Assembly: GCA_028274465.1 (NCBI GenBank)
Contig: CM051456.1
Span: 63,350,753 to 63,414,752, forward strand
Direction of reading: 5' to 3'
DNA length: 64,000 nucleotides
Origin: Plantago ovata
Lineage: Eukaryota; Streptophyta; Magnoliopsida; Lamiales; Plantaginaceae
Every line of letters starts with the position of its first letter. The first letter of the stretch is position 1. Both the position numbers and the translations under genes were made by a program. The notes beneath the pieces are model-generated. The model saw only the letters and a list, made by a program, of their open reading frames with translations, was not told the DNA's origin and did no database searches. Below are positions 33,423-45,078 of the stretch, one piece after another.

Positions 33423-35842
33423 TTAATTATCCAATGATGGATGTCCATTAACATGTTCAAGAATGCGTCCAGTGAAAACCCAAGTATGAAGTTTTTCAAC
33501 TTTGACTTGTTTTCTACTTGCTGAGGAACTAGGAGGTTTTGAGCTGAAAGACTTTTGATTCGTGCTGGTCAAATCCACTTTCTGATGTGGTGTCTTGCTC
33601 TGTTGACCTTTTTGCTGAACATACTTTTTAGTGAGTTCTTTTCTAGCAAGGTTCCTTCTAGTTCTAGCATTGGGAGTCTTTTCAGAACTCTTAGGCTTGG
33701 TTTTCTTCATCTCTTTGAAGTATCTTTGCTAACTTTGCTTATACTCATGAAAGAGTTGACTTTGCTTGGTTTTGAAACCGAGTCCACTCTTTGGAGAATG
33801 CTGAGCTTTAGCTTCAGCAACCTTACTTGATTCAGGTTTGTCAGCAAAGGACTTCTGATTACTTTTAGTAATCTTGCCTTTAGTCTTAACAACTTGCTTT
33901 CAAGCAACTTGTTTGGCGGAATGCTTCACAGCATTCTTCTTCTTTCCAGTTTGCTTTTCAGCAAACTGTTTTCCTTTTAAAGTCTTGTTACTTTGATTAG
34001 CAAGAGCGGGCTTTATGGTCATAGGTACTTGATTGCATGTTTCAGCAACCTTAGTTTGACCAAACTGATAGATTACTGGTGGACTACTATCAGTAGCATG
34101 TACAAAGGAGATAGGTGATTTATCTTTTCTCAAGATTTCTACGCTATCACCTTCACACGTTGCTCCTAAACCTTCTTTCTGAGATGGATCTCTCAAATAA
34201 GAGTTTAGTTCAGTCAGCGTATTACTTGCTTCCACGTAGGATTTGAAATTGACTTTCATCTTTTTCATTTCTTGGATTTCAGCAAGTAACTTTAGAATTG
34301 AGGACTGATACTCTTCCAATTCTAATGCCATTTGAGAATTTTTCTCTGCAGCCTCAGCAATCAACTTCTTAAGACGCCTTATTTCAGCATCTTTTTCTTC
34401 TGTCTCTTCCTTCAGCAAAATGTACTTTTCAGTAGTCTGCTTGGTCAGAGTTTCAGCAAGTTGTAGTCTTTCTTGCTGTTTGCTGAGAGTATTCTCAAAT
34501 CTTTCGATTTCTCCTTCAATCTTGTCAAGGTCAATCTCGTCTTCACTTTCTGAGTCTGAGTCAGAGGTAGAGTTGTTTACCTGACCGGCCATGAGGCAGA
34601 ATTCGTAGTTAGACACATCTGGATAAGCTTCCATAGCTATTCCACAAACTTCCTTGCCAATCTCCACGTCTAGAGTGGCTTCTTCATCGTCGGTGTCTGA
34701 ACTTTCATCCTCACTGTCTTCGGAGCTAGTATCAATGCATAATGCATCGATTTTTGCTTGAAGCTTCTTCTTTTCTTCAGCAATAAAATCTCTTTTGAAC
34801 TTCTTCTTCTTTTCAGCAGATTTGCCTTTCAGCAAAGGGCAATTAGCTTTGAAGTGTTTAGGCTTTTTGCAGTAAAAACATAGATCATTTCCAACTGCTG
34901 GCTCTTCTGATGAAGTAGCTTGCTGAGCTTGCTTGTTCAGCGAGCTAGTATCATTCTTGTACTTATGGTAGTTGTTACCAAGATGCTTTTTCAGCTTCTC
35001 TTTTGCTTTTCGCCTTTCAAGTTCCTTACTGATGAACTTCTTCATGTTTTTGACAACTAAAGCATTTTCATCAGCAGGCTCTTTATCATTCTTCTTTTCA
35101 GAAGATGACGGCTTTGTAGCAAGAGCAATGTTTTGCGATTTTTCAGCAAATATATTTTCTCTTTGCTTTGTCTCATAATTGACAGTAGCAAGATGAGAGA
35201 ACAACTCTGTTGGTGTAATGTCATGCATTCCTTGATTATAATAGAAATTCTAAGTGTGGATCCATTCTTGATTCAAACTTCTGATGATAGTTTTCACTTT
35301 CTCAGAATCTGAGTAGAGGTTTCCAACACCCAGCGCTGCCATTTCACTAACAAGAGTTGTGAATCTGAAGTCCAAGTCTTCCAGTGACTCGTTTGCACCT
35401 TGCTTAAAGTTTTGAAACTTTAGCTTAAGTACTTCAAGTTTGTTTTCCTTGGTCTTGTCAGACCGAGCACAAAGATCTTGAACCATTTTCCAAGCCTCCT
35501 TAGCAGTCTTAGCACCCCACAGTTTGCATTGTATGGTATCCGGACTTGATCTGATGATGATATTTCTTGCTTGGCCATCAAGACGGAATCTCTTAGCTTC
35601 GTCAGAAGTCCATTCCTCTCTTGGTTTTGGCACAACCGTATCTGATGGTTCGCCAAGGATGGTTTCCTTCCCAGCTTCAGTGGTCTTGTGAGGGAAACTC
35701 CTTTCAATCTTAGTGATCTTGATAGGTCCATCATTAATGACGGTGACCATCTCATCACTAATGGCCTCAAGATGTAGCATCATGTTGTTTCACCATTTCT
35801 CATAATTTTCCAGCTCAGCAAGGGAGCATCTCCTAAAGACAT
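33423..35842 (-). pseudogene. Sirevirus gag region, right unit
   Basis: Gag N-terminus near 35842, with EAISDEMVTVINDGPIKITK. It has the capsid-like part (SLEDLDFRFTTLVSEM), a CCHC zinc knuckle (CFYCKKPKHFKANC), an acidic SSEDSEDESSDTDDEE tract and a long coiled coil (KDAEIRRLKKLIAEAAEKN). A basic Lys/Gln-rich tail ends near 33423. It is nearly identical to the left unit. It would package element RNA into cytoplasmic particles. It is broken in a few places. Confidence 0.87.
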
Positions 35843-35940
35843 CCTGTCAGCAAAGCACTACCAAACTGATCAAGTGAGAGTGATTTACGGAAAGCACTTA
35901 AGGGGATCTAGGTTCAGTTCAGAAGGCTAAAGAACCTCCT

Positions 35941-35952
35941 GCTCTGATACCA
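35941..35952 (-). other. Primer-binding site (tRNA-iMet type)
   Basis: The reverse complement is TGGTATCAGAGC, adjacent to the outer 5' LTR. Confidence 0.9.
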
Positions 35953-35954
35953 CT

Positions 35955-37603
35955 TGCTGGTCCCTTTAAACAACAAGAAAAGACTAGAGGGGGGGGTGAA
36001 TATTCTTTTCAAACTTTCGTCGTTTAAAACATTCTCAGCAAGTACTTATTACTTTTCAGTAATGAGTTTGCTGATACATAACTTTCTCAGCAAGCGTAAG
36101 TTACTTTACAGTAGCTTGGTTTGCTGATACTTAAAATCAGAGAGTGGAAGTCTTTGAAACAATAAGTGCTTTTTCAGTAAGTAAAGGTTTCAGCAAGTGA
36201 TGTGAGTGGCTGTGTCCAAACAGATATAATTTGCTGAAAGCTAAATACAGTAAGTAAATCACACAAACACTTTTATAGTGGTATCTGAGAGTGGCGTAAT
36301 CTCTCAACTAATCCACTTCGTCCTTTCTAGGACTGAATCCACTAAGATATGATTGAGGTTCCTTACAATCTCCTATCTAAAGCGATTCAATAGAAACCAA
36401 AGCACTCTTGCTTTGTCTTCAACCTAAACTAGAGAACTCAACCTTGTTCTCCACCAAACTTGGTACTTTTAATCAGCAAAACTATGCTCGATTAAGTTCC
36501 CCCTGAATATCACGCCTGAAAGGGTGTATTTTCAGTTAGAGAGTTTTGGGGTGAGATGACTTAATTATAACTTATTCAGTTAGAACAAGTAATCTAAGAA
36601 ACACAACTTGGAATACTTTGCAGTACACAAGTTTGATTGTTTCTGGTGTCAAGACTTGTTCTTGTTTGAAAGAAAGAACACTTAACTAATTTCTTAGCCG
36701 AGTTTGTTCTACTTCTTCACAAGTAGCTTTTTCAAGCTTTAAGTCTTGGGACGGATCAATGGCAGTAAGAGTGTTTGAAGGTTTGTGAGTTTTTAAGCAC
36801 AAGTGAGAGTTTGATCACGTTGTTGACACACTTCAACTCTTTGCCGGATGACCTCTATTTATAGTGCAAGTAAGGAGCCGTTTGAATTTCAAATCCTAAG
36901 GCTTTTGTTCCTTAACATGTCACTATCTTGCTTTTTGTACTTTCAGCAGCGACTTTGTTTGTCTTCTAGTCTTCATGTCCTTCGTGTGTAAGTTTTGCAT
37001 TAAATGCACATTTGAATAGAATTCAAACAGTAACATTGGAGCGCAAAAACACGTACATTCAGCAAGAGGTCACATGTGTTTATCAGCAAGTGGTCAGTCT
37101 CAGTTTCAGCAAGCACAACCTACTCTGTCTTTCAGATTTTCACTTATGCAATGCTGTTGCTGAACATTTCACTTTCTGAACAACACGTGCCTTTGTAGAT
37201 ACCAGTCTTCAGCAATCTTCTAGTCTTCAGATCTTCAAATCTTCAAGTCTTCAGATCTTCAAAAAGTCTTCAAGATTCTGAGCGATTTCTACTTGCTTAA
37301 AATAATTTGTTTGTAATAAACCCAATATATCTTCAGCAAATGCTTCAATAGGTTATTTTCTTTTCAGAAAATAAGATACATCATAAGCTAAAGTGTCAAT
37401 AAGATATTTTCTTTTCAGAAAATAAAATACGTCATACACAAAAGAAATACCTTATCTAGCACCTAACTAAGTCATCAGCAAACGTTCCTCTTTTACAATG
37501 TCCTTAAAATTCTAAATTCCTATGGACCTTAAGAGTACTAGTTACTGGACTTTCCTTAATTTAGCATGGTAAATTGCTCATCAAAATTACAAGTTTCCTA
37601 ACA
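35955..37603 (-). repeat. Outer (5') LTR of Sirevirus tandem
   Basis: The 1649 bp LTR ends TCCTAACA directly before the CGCAT duplication. It is paired with 16133-17765. Confidence 0.93.
36852..36864 (-). promoter_or_regulatory. LTR TATA box
   Basis: On the minus strand it reads CTATAAATAGAGG. This is the expected promoter for the right unit's transcript. Confidence 0.6.
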
Positions 37604-37608
37604 CGCAT
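37604..37608. repeat. Target-site duplication CGCAT (right)
   Basis: This is the partner of 16128-16132. Confidence 0.93.
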
Positions 37609-40600
37609 GTCCAGGCACAAAGTCCACCAACCCATACCGGGTCAAGGGGGAAGACTCGGTCAGGTCCACACAAACATCCCACCCTCTATCCCAAGTGTAA
37701 AGGATCAAGTCAGCAGGACGGAGGGACCGGTCACTCCCGTCACTCAAACCAATATTCACCTCCTTACCAGTAGAGATGCCAGAACGGTAGCAGACATCCA
37801 AGAGAGTGTCGCGAACAAGGTTATGTCGGTGCTTGATACCCACCACCCCAGCACACGACATGGCATGATCACCAAACAAATCCCCTTAAAAAACCCGAGA
37901 GCAAGTAGAGCAGGGTGTGGACACCGGAAACAAAGCATCACCAAGCCGATAACCCAACAAACACCTGTAAGTCCTCCCGTTCATAGTCTGCCCCAGACCC
38001 GAAATAGGAACAACCCGCAACCAATCAGAAGAATGGGCACCTCGCTGAGACGTCCAAAGAGCTACCTGACGGGGAGATAAGGAGAAAACAGATTCTGCAG
38101 AAGCAGCAACCTTCGTGAAATATATATCTGCCAGTCTCTTCATAAGTTTGGGGGCAACGATCTCACTGGGGCTACGCAAAATATCAGAATCTGTGGTCTC
38201 AGCAAACAAAGACAGGGCACCATCAAAAGCGGGTCCAAGAGAAGTGATACCAGAATGACCCAAGAGCTTAGCGTGCAAACCAGCATACTGAAGGCGAGAA
38301 GCAATGAAGGCATAATGGCGAACATCCGCAGCACTATAAACACCAAGCCCCCCAAAAGAAAAGGGCAAAGTAGCAAGCCGCCACTGCCAATCACCAAAAC
38401 CGAGACCTGACGCCGTAACAATACGCTCCAAGGAGGATCTGAGTGCCCGATCAAAAGAAAACTGAGCTGAATGAAAGAAACCTGAAGGGCACGTGCGCAA
38501 AGCAAAATAGAGCTTTGAAATACCCGTGCAAGCACGAAGCAGCAACAACTCACACTGTGGATCATTAAGTTTCGCGACGGACTCCATAAGCTCGATGGTC
38601 TTATTCACCCTCTCCACCACAAGGTCACTACTGAAATCGGGACACACACTGACCGAGCCACCAAGAACTTTGACCCCTCGGAGAGGCCTGGCAATAGAAG
38701 GAGGAAAAACACCAGGAACCCTACTCCTCGGATCTTCCACCGGCCAAAAAACCTCAGTTTTGTGAACATTGAGGTGAAGTCCAGAATGCGGCCCGTCTTC
38801 CAAGATCATCTCTAAGACCTTTCCACAACTAAGGTATTTCCGACAATGGTGCCATCATCTAAATACCAAGCCTGCATGGGCAAGTCAAAAGAATCTCTGA
38901 TCTTACAAACCAGCGGGTGTAAAACCAAAGCAAAGAGAAGAGGACCCAAAGGATCGCCCTGCTGGACCCCCTGACCAGACCATAGAATGTGCTCCCCATA
39001 GTACAACCTGGCTGGAGTGGAATAACAGAACTCAACCCAACGGGAAAGAACGAGCCAATGGCGACGAACCTCAAGCAACAAAACCTCACGATCAACCATG
39101 TTGAAAGCATTCTGGAAGTCAACCAACAACATGGTCAAGCCCACCTCTCTGCCTCTCGCCTCTACAAACCGACTCAAGGCATGAAGAATAGCCTCACCTC
39201 CACAGGGCACCCCAGCACCAAACTGGAGACCGTCAAAATACCCAGCTAAAGAGGGCCCAACCAAAACAGCACCTACCTTAGAGACCAGGCGACGCCAAAC
39301 CGTACCCACAGCAATAGGACGGATGCCACCTCCCGGCTTAACAAGCGGAGTGAGGGGAGCACTAGCAATATACTCACCCAAAACACGCGGGCACTTACCC
39401 TCCAAGAAAAGATTAACCACCCGAGTGATAGACGTAATCAATTCCTCAGAGAGAGCAACCGCAGCACCGCTCAGACAATCCAATAACTGTTAAGCACGCA
39501 GACCATCTCTACCACAAGAGGTTCCACGTGGGAAACTACGAATCATATCTCGAACGGTAGTACTGGAGGCAGAGAGGGGACAAAGACCAGCATGTAACGG
39601 AGGCAAAGAAGGGGAAGGAGCAGAAGGGTGTTTTTCCTTCAAAGCGTCCAGAGTGCCAACAGAGTAAGGGCCACACACGAGGAAGAAAGAACCCGAACAG
39701 CTGCGGAATAATGCCCATCACTGGCCATCCTGAGACACTGCCGAATATTGGCTCCATCCAAATCTAGGTCTGAATCCTGGCGAAAGGAAGGCGAATCCGC
39801 AGCCAAAGTGTCACGAAGCAGCTGTAAACTACCCCTAGCCACTTCCCAAGTACGGAAGGCAGAAGTGATACACTCCTCCTGACGCTTACACCTAACAACT
39901 GCCCTACACTCAAGACTACTCCTCGGAGAAAAGGTCTTGAGCGTACAAAGAGGTACCACAAGCAAACGAACCCAACAAGAAAGGTTGTCCGGAGAAGAAA
40001 TCACAGAATCCAAAGCCCCCTTTAAAACCCTCGAAAACCCCAGGCGACACTTAGGAGGGATTGACTTGACAGTACAGAACCACTTCGACAACAAAGCATC
40101 AAGAGAAGCCACCGAAAAACCAGAGGCCTCAGGCACAACAACACTAACATGCGAAGAAACTGGAGCAGAGGGTACATGCAAGTCAAACAAAGTGAAGCGA
40201 ACCACACCAACACCACAAAGAGGAGGTTCCACAACAATACCACTGCCAGGCCCTTCAGTGGTGTAATGTTAAGAGGTTCAGGGGTATGCTGGGATTTGCG
40301 AAGAGCAGCACCTTACGATGTTCATGACCCGACACCGAGCACTAACAGTATGAGTAGTAAGACAAACCCCACACAACCAAATAACCATCCGCCTGAAAGT
40401 GGCCTCAGCACACAAATAAACATCCCTACTAGTAGCAAGAGCATTGCGTGTAACAAGTTGTGCCTCACCACGGAAATGGTGATCATGCATGTGCGTAATT
40501 AAAGAGCTACGAGTAAGACCATTCCCACTTCCATCCCGACAATCACAGAGCCCAACAAACGGACAATGAAACCGCACAACCTCGGGCATGATCACCAATC

Positions 40601-40640
40601 CAACCCACGTGGAAAGCAGAGCACTGAAAACCAAAACTCA
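37604..40640 (-). pseudogene. Non-LTR retrotransposon protein: zinc fingers, RT (YLDD), restriction-like endonuclease
   Basis: Minus strand, N-terminus at right. At 40278-40634 there are Cys/His clusters (FHCPFVGLCDC with [11 protein letters not shown], and WLCGVC) like N-terminal zinc fingers of R2-type elements. A linker follows (39639-40232). The RT (38812-39678) has SFPRGTSCGRDGLRA, ASAPLTPLVKPGGGIRPIAV, LLVDFQNAFNMVDRE, GVQQGDPLGPLLFAL and catalytic WYLDDGTI. Thumb and linker (37886-38809) contain KTEVFWPVEDPRSR and WQWRLATLPFSFGGLGVYSA. The C-terminus has a CCHC cluster (CSTC then GDHAMSC) and RHNLVRDTLLD, then RPADLILYTW with DVCVDL. This matches the layout of a restriction-like endonuclease. 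No APE endonuclease is seen. Frame changes occur near 37880, 38810, 39485 and 40250. The C-terminal end lies at 15862-16132. Confidence 0.8.
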
Positions 40641-41146
40641 CAACACAAAAACTGGACGTGGAAGACTCTACCACTGACCAAACTATCACCGACAACAACA
40701 CACAAAAAAATACCAGCCGAAACACCAAAACTGAACCAAAACAGACCCGAAAACCAGAGAACAAAGTACCCTAAAACGGAAAGGAGAATGCCCGAAACTG
40801 AAGAAGAAGAAAACCAGAACAGAGCACGACCAACACACCAGGGAAACGTGCGAAGCAAGCACACAGGCACGCCACAAAATACAACGCGGGCACACCTCCA
40901 AACTCCAAAACAGGACACGACAGACAGACAATTAAACAAGGGAAAACCGGGCAGGCGCTGGTGCCACTTACCTGACCGGAAAAAAGGCCACCGATCAATG
41001 ATTAATCGGAAGAAAGACGCCAGTGATGATTATTGCCTAATTGATCAATGCAACTCATGATTTCTAATTGATCAATGCAATTCACGATCGATCACTCCTT
41101 AATTAATCAAGGATCAGAAGATGATTGCAATTCATGAGGCGGCTAA
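40641..41146 (-). other. Probable 5' untranslated part of the same element
   Basis: This is a purine-poor (minus strand) region of about 500 bases upstream of the zinc-finger frame. Several overlapping open frames rich in Val, Phe, Cys and Ser occur in all three minus frames. That points to base composition rather than coding. The exact 5' end of the element cannot be placed. Confidence 0.45.
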
Positions 41147-41154
41147 TAGTAATA

Positions 41155-41190
<36 letters not shown>

Positions 41191-41250
41191 TACTACTACT
41201 ACTGCTACTGCTGCTACTACTGCTGCTGCTCCTCCTGCTGCTGCTAAGCC
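41147..41250. repeat. Compound trinucleotide microsatellite
   Basis: It is a run of ATT units passing into ACT, then GCT/GCTACT and CTGCTC units. The gradual change from one triplet to the next suggests stepwise point mutation spread by slippage. Confidence 0.9.
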
Positions 41251-41354
41251 CCTGCTTTAAATTTTTTAAATGTTTTTAATTTAGGACTTATTTTGAAATA
41301 TAATGTTTGTAGGGGCTTGTTTTAAAATAATTTTTGAGTCCATTTTGAGATATA

Positions 41355-42590
41355 TTAAAGGGCTCATTACATATGGACCCTATCTAACATTCCCTAATTA
41401 CATGCAAAGGACCATCAGTTCATCAATCACATTTAGCCTCCAACTAGATGCATTTTAATTACATCTTGCTCCATGAACTTGACTTTCAGCGAACAAAATC
41501 GTGGAAACGACAATATTACTCCTTCCGGAATTTCTGATTATTCTATCACCCAAACAACCTTATTTTATGTTTATTGCACAATACACCCTAATATTTTCTA
41601 TTTTATCAATTTTACACTAAATAATTCAAGATTAAACCACATAATTTATACAAATTTCAAATTCACCATAAAAATTATTATAAAGTAACCCTAATAATTT
41701 TTATTTACAATGTGATACAAAGTGACTTTTAACAAAATAATTTAATATTTAAAATTATTTCATATTTTTTATTTTTTTTATTCCCTTTCTTCTTCACAGC
41801 TCCGGTCACCGAATTATCTCCGGTGTCTGGAGCAGTGTCGTCGATATTGTGCAAGCTCCCCGATCGGAGCTTAGATCGGAGCTTAGCAAGCTAAGCATGC
41901 TCCGATCAGGGAGCTTGTGCAACTCCCAGATCGGGAGCTGCAAGCAAGCTCCTGAGATCGGGATCCAAGCAAGCTCCCGATCGGAGCTAAGCTCCGATCT
42001 GGGAGCTTCTGGGAGTTCTCCTAGTTCTTCAAGTCCGGTCACCGGATTCTGGTAAGGACTTGAAGAAGAAGAAGAAGAGGAGAAGACAAATAAGGAAAGG
42101 AAAAAGAAGAAAAAAAGAAAAGAGAAAAGAAAAAAGAAATAAAAATGTTAGGGCATGTTTGGATGCAGGAGAGAGAAAATGGGAAAATCTGTTGGTCAAC
42201 GTCGGAACGGGAAAATGGACTTGGATGTAATAAAAAACAAGATCCTTCAGATGAAAAGAGGCCATCTAGTGGGGGGTATATAAGTAATATTCCCTATTTT
42301 AGATTATGTGGGTTAGTTTTTAAATATTTAGTTTTAATTTTGTAATAGTGAAAATATTGGGTTAAATGTGTAATAAATAAAAGTTCAAGCTGTTTGGTCA
42401 GCAAAAAAATATGGTATTTGACCAAGGGCAAAAAATTCATTTCCAGGAAGTAAGTGGCAAAAGGTTAAGTTCGTGGACTTATATGTAATTAAAGTTGAAC
42501 AACAAGGTGTCCACTGCAAACTCGGAATAAGAGGGGGTCGATGTAATTGAGTTGAATAAAAGGGGTATGTATGTAAACGACCCTTGTTTT
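41355..42590. repeat. AT-rich repeat with imperfect inverted ends (MITE-like), copy 1
   Basis: The left end (GGGCTCATTACATATGGACC, CCTAATTACATG) resembles the reverse complement of the right end (GGGTCGTTTACATACATACC, CTCAATTACATCGACC). The ends are therefore long, imperfect inverted repeats of roughly 120 bases. The interior holds AT-rich sequence and a cluster of CTCCGATC/GATCGGAG words (about 41855-42010) that can pair with each other. No transposase is seen. A Mutator-like non-autonomous element would fit, but the flanking duplication was not found. Confidence 0.45.
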
Positions 42591-42594
42591 TAGA

Positions 42595-44095
42595 GCAAAT
42601 TGCATCTGGACCCCCTCATTGTTTTTCTAATTACGACTTTATCACTCATAGAGTAACAATTACATCGAACCCCCTTGTTCGACAAAATCAATTACATATA
42701 GCCCAACACACTTGACTTTTGGGAACTAAAGTTCAGAAAGTACAAGTTTATCCTCATTCCAATTTCAATTTTCATAAACACCAAAACACTTCAATTACCC
42801 TTTATTACACATTAGACTATAAATTTTTCTATTTTACAAAATTGATTATAAATTATTTAAAATTAACCTACATTACTTATCTAAATTACAAAATGATCTT
42901 AAAATATTATTGAAAACCAAGTCCATACAATGTTAATATTCATTTCCAGTCCCAAACTGTTTCAGAAAAGAAATAAATAAATAAAAAAAACAAAACAAAA
43001 CTCCCGTCAGAGCTCAACAACTCCAATCAAAGCTATTTGGACACTCCGATTGAAGTTGGGCTTCATCCGGAAGCTCCGATGTCGGAATTTTTCTAACACC
43101 GGAGTTTGAAGAAAGCAGTAAATAAGAAGATAAAAGGAAAACTATGAAAAGGATAAAAGAAGAAAAAAAGAAAATTTGAAAAATAGCAATAAAAGAAAGA
43201 AGAAGAAGACAACCTTGCTCAGTAATTCTCTTCGCTATTCTACGAATACGTCATTTCATATACTTCAAAAGATGGGGGAGAGAGAGATAAACAAATGAAA
43301 TACTACGGAACAGTTGTCAAACTTCTTTCTGATTATAGTCATAATATTTGCTCGACTACGATTTGGTTACAATCGCAGCTTGTTATGGACGCGTCGTGTA
43401 TCCTTGATTACAAGGGTCTACGGTCGTATGTATTATAGTCCTACATCCAACCCGAATTTAGAAGTTAAAATTGGGTTCAAAAGTGAACACTCATTCGCCA
43501 CTGACTCTAATTATTTTCATCGAAAAAGACTACTCCCCCTCGAGGTGAAGAAACTACGAAGAGAAGTTGGGAATGAAGTACACTCTTTTCCTTGGCTAAA
43601 GTTTTTTCGCAGTTGGTTTTACTCTAAAAAAGGTTTTTAACGAGGCAACATCCTATTACTTACTCCGCCTTCATAATTATCTGCTACTAAGATACTTGAA
43701 AGCTAGGGGACATAAGATTATATAACATTATGTCATGTCCGTCCTAGTGCACCTCCAACGGACTAAGACGATCTAGTCTAATTAAAGAGATTCGTGAAGT
43801 ACTTCTTCTCCTTCTCCTTCTTCTTCTTCAAAATAGAAGTAAATGGGGGCAAATTTATAATAAACATAAGTTGATATTGTTTGATTAAAGGAAAAATCTG
43901 ATTTTGGACCAAGGGCAAAAATATATTTTCCTTGTTTTAATTTGCTCAGAGTCAAATTTCTGAGGTTATTTTTAGTTAATTCACGTTAACATGGAAAATG
44001 TTGTAAGTCTTTTTCTAAGAGGGCAAGAAACGTAGTTGATGAAATTAAGAGAGGACCTGGATGTAAATTTTCCTAACTACATTTAGTTGACTAGT
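42595..44095. repeat. AT-rich repeat with imperfect inverted ends, copy 2
   Basis: It has the same plan as the preceding repeat. The left end (AAATTGCATCTGGACCCCCTC, ATTACATCGAACCCCC) resembles the reverse complement of the right end (AAATTTACATCCAGGTCCTC). Internal AT-rich blocks align loosely with copy 1, for example TTTCTATTTTA followed by AAATT. About 43300-43650 has different composition and holds a 108-codon open frame (43314-43640) with no similarity I recognise. It could be a separate inserted piece. Both repeats are old and diverged. Confidence 0.4.
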
Positions 44096-44560
44096 TGCAG
44101 CTTGATCTCGTCATCAAACTTTAAACATAAAACTTACAAGGAGTACCTAACATCTTATACAAGTCACTAAATCTAACATATAGCAAGCTAGTAACTCTTT
44201 CACACATTATCCAAATTCGGATTTAACGGTTCTTTAGCAAGCCTTTCTATACTAGATAGTTTTCTATGTATTTGCTCAACCAAATAGTAGTTTCTAATTT
44301 GTTTTCATAGGGATTTGCCCAAAATAATTCTTTTGAAGTCAAAGTGATGTATTTCTATCCGATTTTGAAGATTCCACGGAGAGTGAGCGTTCCAAGTGTT
44401 CGAGCGAAACAAAACGCAGAAAATACTAATTAAATTAAAAGAGAAAGAAAAGATCCCTAGAGCCATAGCTCTCAGGAGCACCACCCTATAGTGTGGGTCG
44501 ACAAAGGTCCGAGACTCATAGTATATATTCATTTTTCTATGTTTTCATAATTAAAACTTT
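44096..44560. other. Unassigned AT-rich spacer
   Basis: I see no coding signal, terminal repeat or RNA gene. It is probably degraded repeat DNA. Confidence 0.4.
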
Positions 44561-44935
44561 TCATTCTTCTGAGTTTCCTGGAGGGAAAAAGCCCTAGCAC
44601 GACTTTGGAGACTTTGTGCATCACTTTTTCCTTGGATTATTGTTGATTTTCATATCAAGACGATTTTTATTCATTTAGATAGCTTAATACTAATTGGTTG
44701 ATTTGATGTTTCTTCTTATTTACCTTTTTGACAGATTGATAGAACAATGTTTTCTTAAAATCTTTTATCTAGAATATGATGAATGATTTTATAATGATCT
44801 TTTTTGTGTGACAAGCAAGGATAGGTAAAAGTCTCCTCGTTAGTGGTAAAAATGTACACCTCTTACGTCTTTTGGGCTTAATGAATTTTTTGCTGTTTAA
44901 AAAAAAAAAATAATAATAATAATAAATTAAAAAAA
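44561..44935 (+). mobile_element. Probable LINE 3' end with poly(A)
   Basis: A non-coding stretch ends with GGGCTTAATGAATTTTTTGC, then TGTTT and an A run that passes into AAT units. This wording before the A tail is common at the 3' ends of plant L1-type LINEs. No coding part is visible, so it would be a very short 5'-truncated copy. Its left limit is uncertain. Confidence 0.45.
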
Positions 44936-45019
44936 TATCTTAATCTGTGTTTTGGCCAACTTGCATGATTGGGCATATATTGGTTAGGTAACATCAAAAT
45001 CATCTAGTGCATGTTTGGT

Positions 45020-45078
45020 ACGAGGTATTTGGGAGGGATTTGGTGCGTTTTTGCATCAAATCCCTCCAAATACCTCGT
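45020..45078. repeat. Subterminal hairpin
   Basis: Two arms of about 26 bases (45020-45045 and 45053-45078; core GAGGTATTTGG and CCAAATACCTC) are almost perfectly complementary around a short T-rich loop. It is placed at the end of the transposon. Confidence 0.8.

Larger units (their letters stand above)
16133..37603 (-). mobile_element. Sirevirus (Copia) tandem: three LTRs, two internal regions
   Basis: This 21.5 kb insertion is read on the minus strand: LTR (35955-37603), complete-type internal region, LTR (22349-23595), reduced internal region, LTR (16133-17765). One perfect CGCAT duplication flanks the whole block. The right unit has gag, protease, integrase, RT, RNase H and an accessory region. 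The left unit keeps gag, protease and integrase but lacks RT-RNase H and most of the accessory region. The outer LTRs differ by about six substitutions in their first 240 bases by eye, which suggests roughly one million years at a common plant LTR rate. Both units are broken, the right one with about half a dozen breaks. Confidence 0.9.

Noticed and set aside
40543-40998. Val/Phe/Cys-rich minus-strand open frames
   Set aside because: Three frames overlap with similar composition and no motif. They are probably the untranslated 5' part of the non-LTR element.
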